Assembly (NCBI GenBank): GCA_018127085.1
Contig: CM030725.1
Span: 372,001-436,000, forward strand
Direction of reading: 5' to 3'
Length of the DNA: 64,000 bases
Origin: Pneumocystis sp. 'macacae'
Lineage: Eukaryota > Ascomycota > Pneumocystomycetes > Pneumocystales > Pneumocystaceae
Each line of letters begins with the position of its first letter. The first letter of the stretch is position 1. The notes below the pieces were generated by a model. That model ran no database searches. It saw only the letters and a program-made list of their open reading frames with translations, and was not told the DNA's origin. The translations under genes were made by a program, and so were the position numbers. Shown here one piece after another: positions 1-15,800 of this stretch.

Positions 1-180
1 GCACAGATCGAGCAGGAGTTCCAGGCCCTTCTCCGTGCCTTTGCAGACACAGACATCAAGGATGCCGCCTCCGACGCCGTCTCCTCCCTCCTCTCCCACA
101 TCGACCTCTCCGTCCCCCCCACCGACCCCTCCGCCGTCCCCTGCAGCTCCCCCAGACAGCCCATCAAGATAGTCGAATAG
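1..180 (+). CDS. 3' end of an unidentified gene (partial)
   Basis: Frame 1 is open from the first base to a TAG at 178-180 and gives 59 residues ending PIKIVE. The first half looks like an amphipathic helix (QIEQEFQALLRAFADTDI), followed by a Pro/Ser-rich tail. Codons are almost all G/C-ending, as in RAD18 next door, which supports coding. The gene converges with RAD18, the two being separated by about 105 bp of telomere-like C-rich DNA. I do not recognise the family. The start lies outside the window, and an exon border within this stretch cannot be excluded. Confidence 0.45.
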   Translation, partial: AQIEQEFQALLRAFADTDIKDAASDAVSSLLSHIDLSVPPTDPSAVPCSSPRQPIKIVE

Positions 181-187
181 TCTTCTG

Positions 188-270
188 CCCTAGCCCTACC
201 CCTGTCTTCCCTAGCCCTGACCTTCCTCTTCAAACCCTGGCCCTAGCCCTATCACTCCAGCCCTAGCCCT
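188..270 (+). repeat. Degenerate telomere-like CCCTAGCCCT repeats
   Basis: The decamer CCCTAGCCCT occurs at 188-197, 209-218, 241-250 and 261-270, with related CCCTACCCCT and CCCTGGCCCT units between. It fills the spacer between two convergent genes. The C-rich strand is the + strand, the same orientation as the repeats at the other end of the window, so both cannot be chromosome ends. Interstitial or subtelomeric origin is inference. Confidence 0.65.
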
Positions 271-285
271 GCCAGCTGTCTGCAG

Positions 286-1024
286 CTACGGAGGCTTCGC
301 ACGTGCACCCGCAATGCCTGCACGTGCCGCAGCCGCAAGCTGCGCAAACGCCGCACGGTGTGTCCGCAGCCACGCGTCGCTGGCAATGTCGCGGATGCTC
401 GGCTGCACTGCATGTGCACTCCGCTCCCACCGCGCCAGCCGCCGGACCAGCTCGCTGCGCGCAGCCGGCCGCGCCGCATCTGTGTTTGCATTCCACAGAT
501 TCACCCACTCTGCATGCCGCCGCTGCAGCACCGCCTTGTCGCCCACCGTGCGCAGCCCCAGTGTCCGCAGCTCCGCGCGCAGCCGCGACTCCGTCCACAG
601 CGCATAGTTGACCCGTGCCAGCTTTGCCGGCCGCGCCTCCCCCAGACACGCATCAACATGTGCCTCTGCGTCCCCCACCACCACCCGCCGCCCACACACC
701 GGACACTCTGTCCACTCCCCCCCCTCTCCCCCCCGCCCTGCAAGCCCCGCCCTGCCATCAGCACGCATACACTCCGCATACACACCTTGCACGTGCAAAT
801 GCATCGACTGCGTCCTCGACTGCACTGTTCCGCCGCAGCCGCTGCTCGTCCTCCGCGTGCCGGCAGACCGGGCACCGCTGGTCCTGCACGAGCACGCGCC
901 GGATGCACAGCGAGCAGAATGTGTGGCTGCAGCCGGTGATGACCGGCGCAGCCATCAGGTCTCTGCAGATGCGGCAGCGCAGCGCATCCTCGAGTGCAGC
1001 AAGTGCTGCAAGAGTCGGATCCAT
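286..1024 (-). CDS. RAD18: E3 ubiquitin ligase Rad18 (post-replication repair)
   Basis: Rad18 partners Rad6 to mono-ubiquitinate PCNA at stalled forks. Residues about 10-55 form a C3HC4 RING (CRIC, GCSHTFCSLC, CPVC). A 34-nt intron (752-785, ending CTGATGGCAG) follows AVDAFARAR. Exon 2 carries a UBZ4 finger (CPVCG..H..C) and then a SAP domain ending in the family signature QRRHAEWVNLWNANTD. The ATG at 1022-1024 is chosen because the in-frame upstream extension would lie inside the tRNA gene. The next Met is within the RING. The protein is roughly 235 residues, shorter than yeast Rad18, because little follows the SAP domain. It is very GC-rich. The start codon lies 8 nt after the tRNA 3' end, so any leader must overlap the tRNA. 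Confidence 0.93.
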
Positions 1025-1025
1025 C

Positions 1026-1031
1026 AAAAAA
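1026..1031 (-). terminator. Pol III terminator of tRNA-Met (T6)
   Basis: Six T residues on the minus strand begin two bases after the tRNA discriminator base. They end one base before the RAD18 ATG. Confidence 0.7.
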
Positions 1032-1032
1032 G

Positions 1033-1127
1033 TGCCCTCAGTGAGGCTCGAACTCACGACCCCGGGATGGCTGCAGGTGCCCCGCAGTGTATGAGACCCG
1101 TATCATAGCCAGCTAGACCATGAGGGC
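1033..1127 (-). tRNA. tRNA-Met (CAT), elongator type, with 21-nt intron
   Basis: The acceptor arm GCCCTCA pairs with TGAGGGC, followed by discriminator A. The T-arm GTGAG-TTCGAGC-CTCAC is identical to that of known elongator Met tRNAs. The anticodon stem CGGGT pairs with TCCCG, and its T31/T39 non-pair is typical of elongator Met tRNA. The loop CTCATAA gives anticodon CAT once the 21 nt after position 37 are removed. The D-stem is short (3 bp). It is transcribed on the same strand as RAD18 and divergently from MCM6, whose ATG is only 56 bp away. Confidence 0.9.
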
Positions 1128-1183
1128 AGCAGAGGGTGCTGCAGCGAAGGCAGATAAAAGCGCATACAGCACAGACGGCTGCA

Positions 1184-4316
<3,133 letters not shown>

Positions 4317-5381
4317 TATCTAATGAAATAAGGAATTTGTTCTGGAGAATTACAAGTATATTATTTGTTTTTATTTTTATTTTTTATAAAAAATGCTTGA
4401 CGAATTTTAAAAAAATAAATTTTATATAAAAAATAAATATCTTATTTTATATTTCTATCTTTATAAATCTAAATTATAGAATATTAGGTTTTTGAAAGTA
4501 TGAATAGATTTAAATTTTTGATACTTGAAAAATGTAATACTTAATAGTATAAATTTTAAAACTATGTAAATTTATTTTTTAAAACTTAAATTATTGGTTC
4601 TTATTTATTCATAATGATTAATGAATAATTATCTTTTCAATCTAAAGTTTTTGATAGATATACGCTTAATATTAATAGATAATAGAAATTAAAATTGTTG
4701 ATTTTATGTTTAAGATTTAACATTAAATTTTTTGTATATTTTTGTATTAATAAGTTTGATTATTTACATAATTTGTCTTATCTGAGTTAATAAAAATTAT
4801 TTTTAATTAATTATTTGATTCATAGACAAGTAAATCTTTAAATATATATTATTTAGTATTTATTTTTAAAAAGAATTACAAAATAATTATATAGAAAAAT
4901 ATTTTAAATATAAGATATTTGTATTTTTAAAAAAAGAACTTTTGGAATAAAGATATCTATAATAATATTTACTTAAAATTAAAATTTTTATAAATTTTCA
5001 AATGATAAAGTTTAAAAACCCAAATATTTGATTATAATTAGAACTATAGAAAAATATAAAAATAATACATTAGAATATTATATAATAACAGTATATATAA
5101 AATTTCCTAACAATTGAATAATTAAAAACTAAAAAAAATAATTGTAAAACATGTAATCATAAATAATTCTATATTTTTTCATAAACTTAGAAATTATAAA
5201 CGCATTATTTATAATTTTTAACAATTTTTATATAATATACATAATAAATTATTTTGTACTAAATAAAACAATAAAAATAATCATATAATGAAAAATCCTT
5301 ACTATTTAATATTTAAAAAACTAAAATTTAAGAACAGATACAAGATGAACTCCCAAAATATTTATAAACACTAAACTATCT
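4317..5381. other. AT-rich gene desert
   Basis: About 1.07 kb between MCM6 and tRNA-Glu. Only 5 of 60 bases are G/C at 4381-4440. I see no coding stretch, tRNA or ordered repeat, only short A/T homopolymers. Confidence 0.6.
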
Positions 5382-5452
5382 TCCGGACCGGGGAATCGAA
5401 CCCCGAGCTTGTCGGTGAAAGCGACAGATGTTAACCACTACACCAGTCCGGA
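5382..5452 (-). tRNA. tRNA-Glu (TTC)
   Basis: 71 nt. The acceptor TCCGGAC pairs with GTCCGGA. The anticodon stem TGTCG pairs with CGACA around loop CTTTCAC, giving anticodon TTC. The T-arm is CGGGG-TTCGATT-CCCCG. No intron. A GC-rich island in very AT-rich DNA. It lies about 235 bp downstream of the GEA stop on the same strand. Confidence 0.95.
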
Positions 5453-5687
5453 CTCCAGAGAACAATGACAGTTTCTAATATTATATATTAATAAATATTT
5501 AGATCATCTTTTACATTATGATTTTTTTTGAAAAAATTCACATTTATAAAATAAGATCAAAAAATATAAAAAATAACATTTTTTGTCCTCTAGTAAATAT
5601 AAATATAAAACATCTTTAATGTTCCAAAAATCTTAAATAATATTTATAAAAACAGTTGATTTCCATATAATTTTTATAAAAATTTTA

Positions 5688-8600
5688 TTAATTAGAATAA
5701 ATTGAAGTAGGAAATAACTCTTCTTTAAGATTTGGCAAAAAGCGATTAATACGAGTCCACGTTTCTTTCCATAATATACTATGAAATTGATTATAATTAG
5801 AATTTTTAGAACATACTAAATCTGAATCTAATGGGGGTATTAAATAACCTGATGTATTCATAACTAATAAAACATTTTTAAGAGATTCAAGAATAGCTTC
5901 TGTCTATAGAATATTAATAAAAATTAGAAAATTAGTATAAGTTTACAAGATGATCTGGTTGTCCACTATTAATTAATCTATCAATAACATCTAACAAACT
6001 AGTCCACAAATCAAGCATCCCATCATATTTTGATAATTTGACTAAATAATTAAGATAAACTTTACATAAAAGAGTTATGGCTTGTATTCGTGCCTGTGCC
6101 ATTCCTTGAAGATCAAGTTGATAGATTTCAGGTTTTAAAAGACGAAATATTAATGGAAATAAGACCTCTTTAAATATTAAAGTCCATTGCAAATCTTCAT
6201 TATTAGAAAATTGAGATGACAAAAAAGATTTCTGAAGACATGCAAAAGCTTGTTGTCGTATTTCATAAAAAATGTTTGTACATTGCTCTTGAAATATATC
6301 AAAAATAGGTGCCCAAAACATTCTCCACACTAAAAAAAATCAAAATATATTTAATAAATTAATAAAAGATACCTTCATTAAATTCCAATTTAGAATCAGA
6401 AAAAAATAAAGGAGCTTTTAAATGAAGCTGATAAAGAAGAGCAATTGATTGAATTGCATAATCTACAAAATAATTTGATCTAAAATAAATTAATATTATA
6501 AAAATAAATGAAATTTTATACGTAGACTCATCGGAGGGTAACTTAGTTCTTTCATGCTCATTTTTTTTAGCTATTGGAGTATAATTAATAATTCGATTTA
6601 ATAAAAAAATAATTGAATGAAAATTTTCCTTTAAAAGCTTTTGAGATAATAAATGTCGAATTATTTCAAAAGAAACAGGAATAGCTGACTCATTTTCTTG
6701 AATCAACGAAATAAGTTTAAATAGATCTGGAGAATTGATATATGGTTCGTCCGTAGACAATTTAATAATTTCCAATATCCCAGTAGAAATAGACAACCCA
6801 TATTTAATTACAAAATTATCCGTTAACGATGCAATTGAGTGAAATATAAAACATATATCTATCTGATTTTGAGCCTTATCAACATCTTCTTTGGCTATAC
6901 GTAATAAATATATTATAAATCTTTCTATCATTATATAAGAAATTTTTTCTGAATTATTAATAAAATTCAAAAGACATTGAGAGACTTTCTGAGAAAACTC
7001 TTTCAAATAAATAGTGTCATGTAGAACAAAACATGTAGCTATTTCCATTCTTAGTAAAATGATTTCGTCATAGTTCAAATAATTATTATCATTATTTATT
7101 GAATAATTACTTTTTAAACTATCTTGAGACGAGTTTCTTAATTTTAATATTATAAATATATCTTGAAAAAATGGTTGTAACAAAAAGTCCAAAAGAAACT
7201 TTGCAGAATCTAAATTGAGAGACCTAAAACCGTTAGTCAATTCACTTTAAAAAGAAACAAAACATTATATTTTCATATAAGACATCTATTTGTAACGTCT
7301 TTATGCAATCAGCTGCGCAAATAGCATGCTCAATTTCAATTTCTGACGTAAAAAATTCATCATTAGTTCCATAGCTTGAAAGATATGATGATAGTGCTGA
7401 TAATAATCCAGTGGATTTGTTTTCCTCTATTTTTTTGCTATTTTTAATTTTAGAGTTAATAGAAATAGGAGAAATAGATATATAATTTTGTATCTGAGTA
7501 AAAGATGGTGAAAGAAGATGATTAATAAAAAATATAAAAATAAGTTTAAATATCTTAAAAAAATTAACAATAATAACAATAATAAGAATAATACCTCTTT
7601 CCATCCATCTACGATTATTAATTCATTACCAATACATATTTTAAATAAAATAACAGTTGCAAGTTGAGTTTTAATATTTTCACCAAATTTAATCGAAAAG
7701 GGATTTATATAAATATCTCTACCATCTACATTTATTAAAAAAGTAGTATTTGTATTTTTTAATTCATTATCATCAATAAGAATTATTTTCACAAGACATA
7801 ATATCATATAGTCAATAACCTCACTCATTTTATGTTGTGTAGCAATTTTAGCACATTGATTTAGTCCATTAATCACACGATAAAAAATGTCATTCATTGT
7901 TAAAATAAAAGCATAAGAAAGAGAACCAATGATAGGTTTCCAAGTAGCCTTAAAAATATATTGATCATATATGCTTGTATTACATATTCGAAATTCGTCA
8001 TTAACTGATAATTCCGTAAGTTTTCTCCATGTATATTCAAAACCTAATTGGCTATTATGCTCATCTGGAACAATTATTTCACTAGTACGAATAGCTTCAT
8101 ATATCGCTTTCTATATTTATTTAGAAAAAATAATTTAATTAATAATTATTACCAAGTATTCAGGGTTAAAATCTTTGTTGTTATTAAGATTTCTCATATT
8201 TTTTGTATATTCTTCAATAGTCATTCGTTTCTAAAAATAAAATTTAGTAATATATATATACATAAACGAAATATACCTTAACTTGAGTATTATGCAAATC
8301 AACATTGAGCATTGTTATTGAATATGCTAACACAAATGCGGCATCAGCAGTTTCTATTTCAACTAAATTTATTATTAAAAATAAAAAAAATAAAATTTTT
8401 TACTTGAGTTAGTTTCATAATATTTATTTGCAAATTTTTCTAGTATTCTTTCTATTTGCTGTGATTCTCCAGGCAATCTAAAGAAAGTCAAAAATTCACG
8501 GAGGGCCTCTTCAATACGCTTCTAAAAATCAATTTAATATAACATAAATATAATATTCTAAATACTTCACGAAAATCAAATGTATTAACAAAACAGTCCA

Positions 8601-10867
8601 GGATGTGTGCATTTTCTTGTTTTGAAAGATATATACCTAATAATTTTTTATTAACATAATTTGTATTTTTTAAAAATAATGCAATTGATTCCGGAGTAGC
8701 ATCCTTATCCAAAATTCCATTACTTTGTAAATATTTTATCCCTTCTCTTGGTTTTTCATTAAATTTTATAGATCCTTGAATTATTATTGCTTTTTTATCT
8801 TTTTTTTCTAAAAGAAATTTAGGAGATAAAAACTCATGAGTAAATGATTTTTCATTCTAAAAAATTTTAAAGATAATAAACCAAATGAGTTAACTCACTT
8901 CTTTCATATCTAACCTTTCTGATATATATTGTAGTTGCAATAATATCGCTTCTAATGATAATAATGGTATATTTGTTGTCGACCAAATTGTTGAATCTGA
9001 AAATACATTCTAAGGACATTAAATATTTTTGAAATTCCAATATAGACCTACACGACTAAAGAAATAAATAATGTCTTCACATAAATTACACATATTTATT
9101 TCGCAGTCATAATTTACAAATAAATCAACCATAAAACTAGGTGCTTGAACTAAACTAAAGATGCATTCCATAATAACTTCTTTTATATTTATTTCTTTAG
9201 ATCCATCACCGGCTCCTAAATTATTTTTTCTTTTTGTTGAAGTAGAAATATCTTTTCCGGATATAAAATATCTAAATTTGGGTTGATCCAAAATTTCTTC
9301 ATAAAATATAGAATCAATTGAAGAATATTTAAAAACATTGTCGTGTGTATAAACATAGGAGATAGCATATCTAAGAAAAACCTCTTGTTGAAATTTAAGA
9401 AAAGGCTTCATAACATGTAAAAGTAATGAAACTACTTTTAAAGAATGAAATACAACAAAAAAATTATCAAATTGAATAAGCTGAAATAAATACCGGCACA
9501 ATTTATCAGTAATTAAATGACATAAATTAATATGATATCCTATTACTAATCCTGAAACTTCAATAGCAGCATTAATCATTCGTAATGCTATAATACGCAT
9601 AGTATCTGTATTATGTTTATTATGTGGATCTAGTAATAATATCAGAGTATAAAAAATTTCTTCAATAGACAAAATTCCGTAAGGCAAAATTTCTAAATAA
9701 ATATAAATAAAGATAAAAATATAAATGAATAATTTAACCTTGATCATTTTGTTTATTATCTTGAGAATTCTTAATATTTTCATTATTCAAAAAATTTTTA
9801 TGATTATCATTTTTTTCTAATAACATCTCAGTACTTTTGTTATTAAGATAAAATTTTTCGTTTAAGAAAAAAGTTTGACTATTAATTGTTTTATTAAGTA
9901 ATTCATTTTCAGGACCTATGTCCTTTAATCTATAGATATATTTAAACAAAATAAATAAAAATAAAAATTCTTACCTTCGAAAAACATTTTGAATTATGGA
10001 CAACATTGTAATCTCAACACTTTTTCTAAGAATTTTATTTAAACGTAATTGACAGCATATAGTTAAGCATGTTTGAATAATCTCACAAATACTCGAATCA
10101 CAAATGACTTTTTCCCCAATCCTAATTGTTATTTCTTCTATTAGTTTAAATATTTTAAGTAAAACAGTTTCATCTTGTAATGAATCATATGTTTCAAATT
10201 TACAGGATGCAATAGCCGTTAAAAGCTGTTTAATTGCTAAAGAAAATCGTGAAGAACCTGCATTAATAATTCCATATGAAAAAAATTTTATTAAAGAATT
10301 AAATGTAAGCGACTTAATTGATGCTGTTATTAATGGACATTCGATGATATATAAAAATGGATCCAAAACCACTAATGTATCGAGTGAAAATATATCTATA
10401 AAAATGCCGTTATTGAATTACTAAATATCCTTTTTACCAATAAATTACCTCTACAATGAATTAATTTAGATTTTAATTGCGAAAATTTATATAAAAGTAT
10501 ATTTTCCTTTATTTAGATTAGTTTTTTATTATAAAAAAAATAACATATATCAAAAATTTAGCGAAAATAATATTTTTTTGTAGAGAAAACAATAAAAAAA
10601 TATATTAAATAGTTCAGAAACAAATAAAAATAAAAAACATACCACTGATTTAGAATCACTTTTTTTTCCATTTTGAAATCCATTTACACCCTGATTTTCA
10701 TCATAGAAACTTCCAAATACTACTCCAAGAATAATTGACGAACCAGATGTTGCATCTCGAATGTTTTTCCGAATGACAGAAACAATCATAGACAATTCAT
10801 TAATGATTAAAAATGTAGCATGATTCCTGGAAACCGATTCTTTAAAAGAATCATACAATATACTCAT
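5688..10867 (-). CDS. GEA1: Arf guanine-nucleotide exchange factor, Gea/GBF1 family
   Basis: Large multi-exon gene for a Golgi Arf-GEF that drives COPI recruitment. The first exon (ATG at 10865-10867) shows the DCB start [14 protein letters not shown]. About 10.4 kb has [12 protein letters not shown] and IKFFSYGII, as in GBF1. About 9.6 kb has the GBF1 signature [14 protein letters not shown]. The Sec7 catalytic domain spans about 8.4-8.9 kb: LLGIYLSKQ, an intron, then [19 protein letters not shown], whose Glu is the catalytic glutamic finger. The HDS C-terminal regions follow, including [14 protein letters not shown] near 6.3 kb. The stop TAA lies at 5688-5690. Exons are separated by small AT-only introns, some of which I have not placed exactly. 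The first intron appears longer (about 200 nt). Very AT-rich. Confidence 0.9.
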
Positions 10868-12827
10868 AGAGGACCAAAAATGCCTTAAATATATCTCCTC
10901 TAACTATTGAGATAACTTTAAATATTTTTTGCTGTTGATAAGATTAATTTATATGTTGTCTTGGAGACGATAGTTCGTATATTCAAATCAAAATAAGATT
11001 TCTCATATAATTAAAAATACGTTCAAAAATCATTTTAGAAACATTAAAAAGATGATAAATATATTTTAAATATTTAATGAATTTATTGAAATATGTAAAA
11101 TTGTGTATTAATTTAAATAAATCATTTTAATTAAATAAAAAATATTAAACTTTTTAAAAGATATTATATTTTTCTTAATTATTAAAATGAAATGTTTCTA
11201 TATATTTACATATAAAGATTTTTATTTTAAATTTTCATAAAATAAATCGTAAGCTTATTTTTTAAAAAAATTTTTTTTAATAATTTTGTTCAATAATTTT
11301 GAATATATATAAATATATTTAAATTCATTTTTTTGAAACTAAAGAGTTATAAATATCTTATTTTATATTGAGGTTTGTTATTAATGCTAAATATATATAT
11401 CTATTTTGTTTTATATATTTTTTAAAAAACTATACTATGAAATTTTTTTAAAATATATTTGTAAATATTTAAAGGTAAGTTATTTGCAAATAAATGAATA
11501 AATGACGAAAATTTAATAACAATGATTTTTATGAATTAAAAATACATGCACTACCATCTGATTTTTCTAAAAAAATCATAAAAACATTTAATACTTTTGC
11601 TAACATTTATCAAGTGTTTAATTCTAACACATCGTATAAATTTTGTTTTCAAGATACTATTGTATTTGCGTTTCATAAATGATGATGATACATATTTTTA
11701 ACAGTTCTGCTTCTGAGTACTTATGAAGATATTTTGTTACCAAAAAAACGTAGTATCTGAATTTTTTATGAATTTTATTTAGATTTATTGTTTTATTGAT
11801 TTCAATTAACAATATTTAGGTTTCCCAATGCTTTTTAAGAGTTATTGATACTTTTATTGTATAACTATCTAGAATATTTTTATTAAATGTTTAAATTTAT
11901 TATAACTAGTTTTTTCCAAACAATATAATTTATCAAATTTATTGTTTTTATTGCATAAAATTCAGTGCTTTTCATCTTATTCTTTTTGTTTAGTATTTTT
12001 AATCTACTAAATAAATTAATTTTTAATTTATAAAAAAATTTATATTACTATAGATGTATATTATTTATTTTTTATATATTTTTTCATTTTTCTAATTTTA
12101 ACAAAATGTTTTAAATTTAAAAATTCAAATTCTTATCAAATTTAATATTAATATTTTTTAATTTTTTTAAAATCACATAAGAAAAATGATTTAATAAATT
12201 AATCTCATTGCTTAAAATATTTTAATAGTTATTGATAATAAGATAATAATAAAAATGTGTAATTTTTATTTTTAAATCATCGTAATGAGGATAATAATAT
12301 TTTCAACTTTTATATAAAAATATAAAAAACATTTTATTTTTAGAACTCGATAATTTTAAAAGTTTTTAATAGTTTATCTGGCTTTTTTAAAAAAAAATTT
12401 TAAAAAAATAAAACTATAAAAACATTAAAAATAAATAACTTGTTTTCTAAAATCTTTAGTCTACAACTTAACATTACCTCTTAATTCCTTTTTTAATATT
12501 TTAAATTATTTTTTATTAAATTAACATATATAAGTATATACAACTTATAAAAACATTTAAATATTAAACGTTGAGGGCTATTACAACATTTTTTACATAA
12601 AATATTTTTTTTATCCTGGAAATAAGATATTATAGATATTATTTTTAAAAAATATTTTAACGAATATCTTAATATTAAATTTTTTTAAAATTAAATAAAA
12701 AGATTTTCGTAGTTATTCCTTAACGTTCTTCTATAATTTTAGGTTTATTAAGTAGTTTTTTTATTTATAGACATTCTATAATACTGATAAATTTATGACT
12801 ATTATATTACTTAGATAAAATATTGAA
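10868..12827. other. 2-kb AT-rich desert between divergent genes
   Basis: Separates the GEA start from the TBCD start. Mostly A/T runs without tRNA or ordered repeats. The only protein-like stretch is at 11506-11679 on the + strand: 58 open codons including HALPSDFSKKIIKTF, ended by TGA. Just downstream, after TTTTTAACAG, is a short frame LLLSTYEDILLPKKRSI. This could be a decayed gene, but I recognise no family. Confidence 0.5.
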
Positions 12828-15800
12828 ATGGACACAAGCGATGATATGGATATTGAAGTACTTAAAAATAGTCCTAGAGTTATTAAGGAATTTAAAGAAA
12901 AACTCTTAGACTTTTTGGAAAATTTTTCAAAGATAAATTTAAATGTTGAAAAACTTGTATACCCTGTACCAATTTCTTCATACATTATTTATATACGTAT
13001 TAACATATTTGAAAGCTAGAAATGTTTCAAGAGCAGCCTGAATTATTAGATCCAGAATTAGAAAACTTTATTTCTCCTGTTATTAATATAATTATAAAAG
13101 AAATTAAAAATAATACTTCAACAAAAAGTTTTATATTTATGAACAAATTATGCTATATATTATATACTTATTGTAAGATTGTTGGACATAAAACTATTAG
13201 TAAGTATTCATTTGTTATAATAGTCTATTTTAAAAAATTAGTAAAATTTTTTTTTAATGATTTTCATTTACTTGAACCTGTTCTTCATTATCTACAAAAT
13301 ATACCTTCAAATGACGCCGAGTTGTGGGTCACAAGATACATTTTTCTTCTATGGCTATCATTACTTTCTATGACACCATTTGATTTATCCGCAATTGATT
13401 CTAATTCATCCCAAAATACATCTATTATTGATTCTTTGTTATTCATATCTAAACAATATCTTTCTGTATGTGGAAAAGAGCGTGATGCAGCATCCATTCT
13501 TGTTTCAAGATTAGTTACAAGGAATGATACATATAAATCACATTTGCCCTCATTTATATCATGGATATGGAATATATGGACATTAGAAACTACATCTATT
13601 TTTATGGTAAAAACATTTAAATCATAAATTATTTTTCTCAATTTTTTTCTTAATTTTATAGAAAATTGGATTGTTATCTTCATTATGTAATATTTTTAAA
13701 TTTAAGGATAGAACCTTTCTACTTACAATTGCAAATAATGTGTTTTCATTACTTCAATTAATAACAGAGAACAAACATTCTAATGATAGAATAAGGCATT
13801 TGATAATAAAGTTATCGCAAAGAGTATGTTTATGTTTCCTTAAGCCGTATAAAGCATCATGGATTCACAAAACAGGTCAAATATGTTTGTAAAAATTAAT
13901 ATTTATTTATTACTTTTAGAAGAGAAATTTTTGACTAAAGATTTATATATAAAAAGCTCTATTCAAGAATCATCAGAATCTACTGAAGAAGTAGTTGTGC
14001 ATTCAGCAGTTGAAAAATCTTTATATCTCTTACTTGAAAATATTTCAGATACTTCTACAATTGTTAGATATTCATCAGCTAAGGGAATAAGTAGAGTTAT
14101 TTCTTATATGTCAAAGTCTCATGCAAATGAAGTAATATCTGCAGTAATATCATTAATTAAGAATCTAGATGGGTCCTATTCTGTAGAAGCATCTAGTGAT
14201 ATAGCATGGCATGGTACATCTATGACAATTGCAGAATTCTGTAGAAGAGGTTTGTTATTGCCTCATAGATTAAAAGAGATTTTGCCTATACTTTTAAAAG
14301 TTATATCAAATTATACGAGCTTAAATCATTAATATATATATAGGCATTAGTATTTGAACAAAGAAGAGGAACCCAATATTTAGGAACTAATGTAAGAGAT
14401 GCTGCATGCTATATATCATGGTCTATATTTCGCCGATATTCAATTGGAGACGTAGCATCTTTATTTCCTTTTCTCGGGGAATCATTATTAACTGTTGCTC
14501 TATTTGATAAAGAAACAAATATTAGACGAGCAGCAAGTTCTGCATATCAAGAAGGTGTTGGAAGATATGGAGAATCGATATTTCCTCATGGAGTTGAAAT
14601 TATTAAAGAGATGAATTTTTATACATTAGGTACAAAAAAAAATTCATATATTAATGTTTCTTTTCATTTATTTAAGTAATAGAGTTATTCTTTAATTTTT
14701 TAGTTTTAATAGTTTTTAGATATAAAGAATATCAAAATTTAATAGTTTCTTACCTAATTGAAAAAATGTCTATTCATTATGATAAAGAAATACGGAATTT
14801 AACAGCTCATGTTTTAGGAAAAATAGCGGAAGTAGAACCATCAATCGTTGCAAAAAATCTTCCAACTTTAGTTAGTTTTATATAATTTTTAAGTATTTAT
14901 TTAAACTTTATAGTTAGTGAATTTTAAAAAGAAAGACATTATTATGCAACATGGAATCCTTGGAGTATTAGCAAAAATAATTCCCAAAATACAATTTCAA
15001 GAATTTTCTTTTGATATAGCTGAAGTATAGTCATAATTATAAATATATATATTTAAATATTTTATATATTTTAACTATTGTAGGAACTTCAATTAATCTG
15101 TGAAGAAAAATTGTCGAAAAATAGTATCTTTATTTATCCTGATATTTGTGAATCGATTTGTCTATATATTACAGAAATATCTAATACAAAATATGCAAAA
15201 GAGATATATTTATTAGACTGGATAGATTACATAAAATATTCTTTAAATATAAAAGTTGATAATATTCAATATCAAGCAAGTCGTGCAATTAGTTCTATAG
15301 CTAAAAAAAATGATATTCATATTCAATTAAATAATTTTATTATATATATAAAATCCAATTTCGATCAAAATGATACATTTGCAAATGGATTAGTCTATGC
15401 GTTAGGAGAAATTGAATATTTTGAAAAATATCAAGACACATTAGAGTATTTTATAAATGTTTTAATAGAAGTAAGTGTTATTTATTTTTTAAAAAATACT
15501 TAACAATTATATAATTGTAGATAACGCCTTTATCAAATATAATTTTTAGAAAAAATTCAATTAGAACTTTAGGAAAAATTTTACATTCATCAAAAAAATA
15601 TTTATCACTATCATTATTTGGTAAGTTGTTAAAAATATATTTCTATATAATAGATTATATTTAGATTTTCGACTTTTACATTTAAACGATTTAATTCAAT
15701 TATTTTTAAATGGTTTAAATGATTATTCTACCGACTCTACTGGCGATGTTGGATCGTGGATTAGAAAAGAGTCTATGATCTCAATTTTTCATATTTTAGA

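Noticed and set aside
303..1108. Several 60-190 residue frames on the + strand opposite RAD18
   Set aside because: GC-rich antisense shadows. RAD18 with RING, UBZ4 and SAP on the minus strand explains the region.
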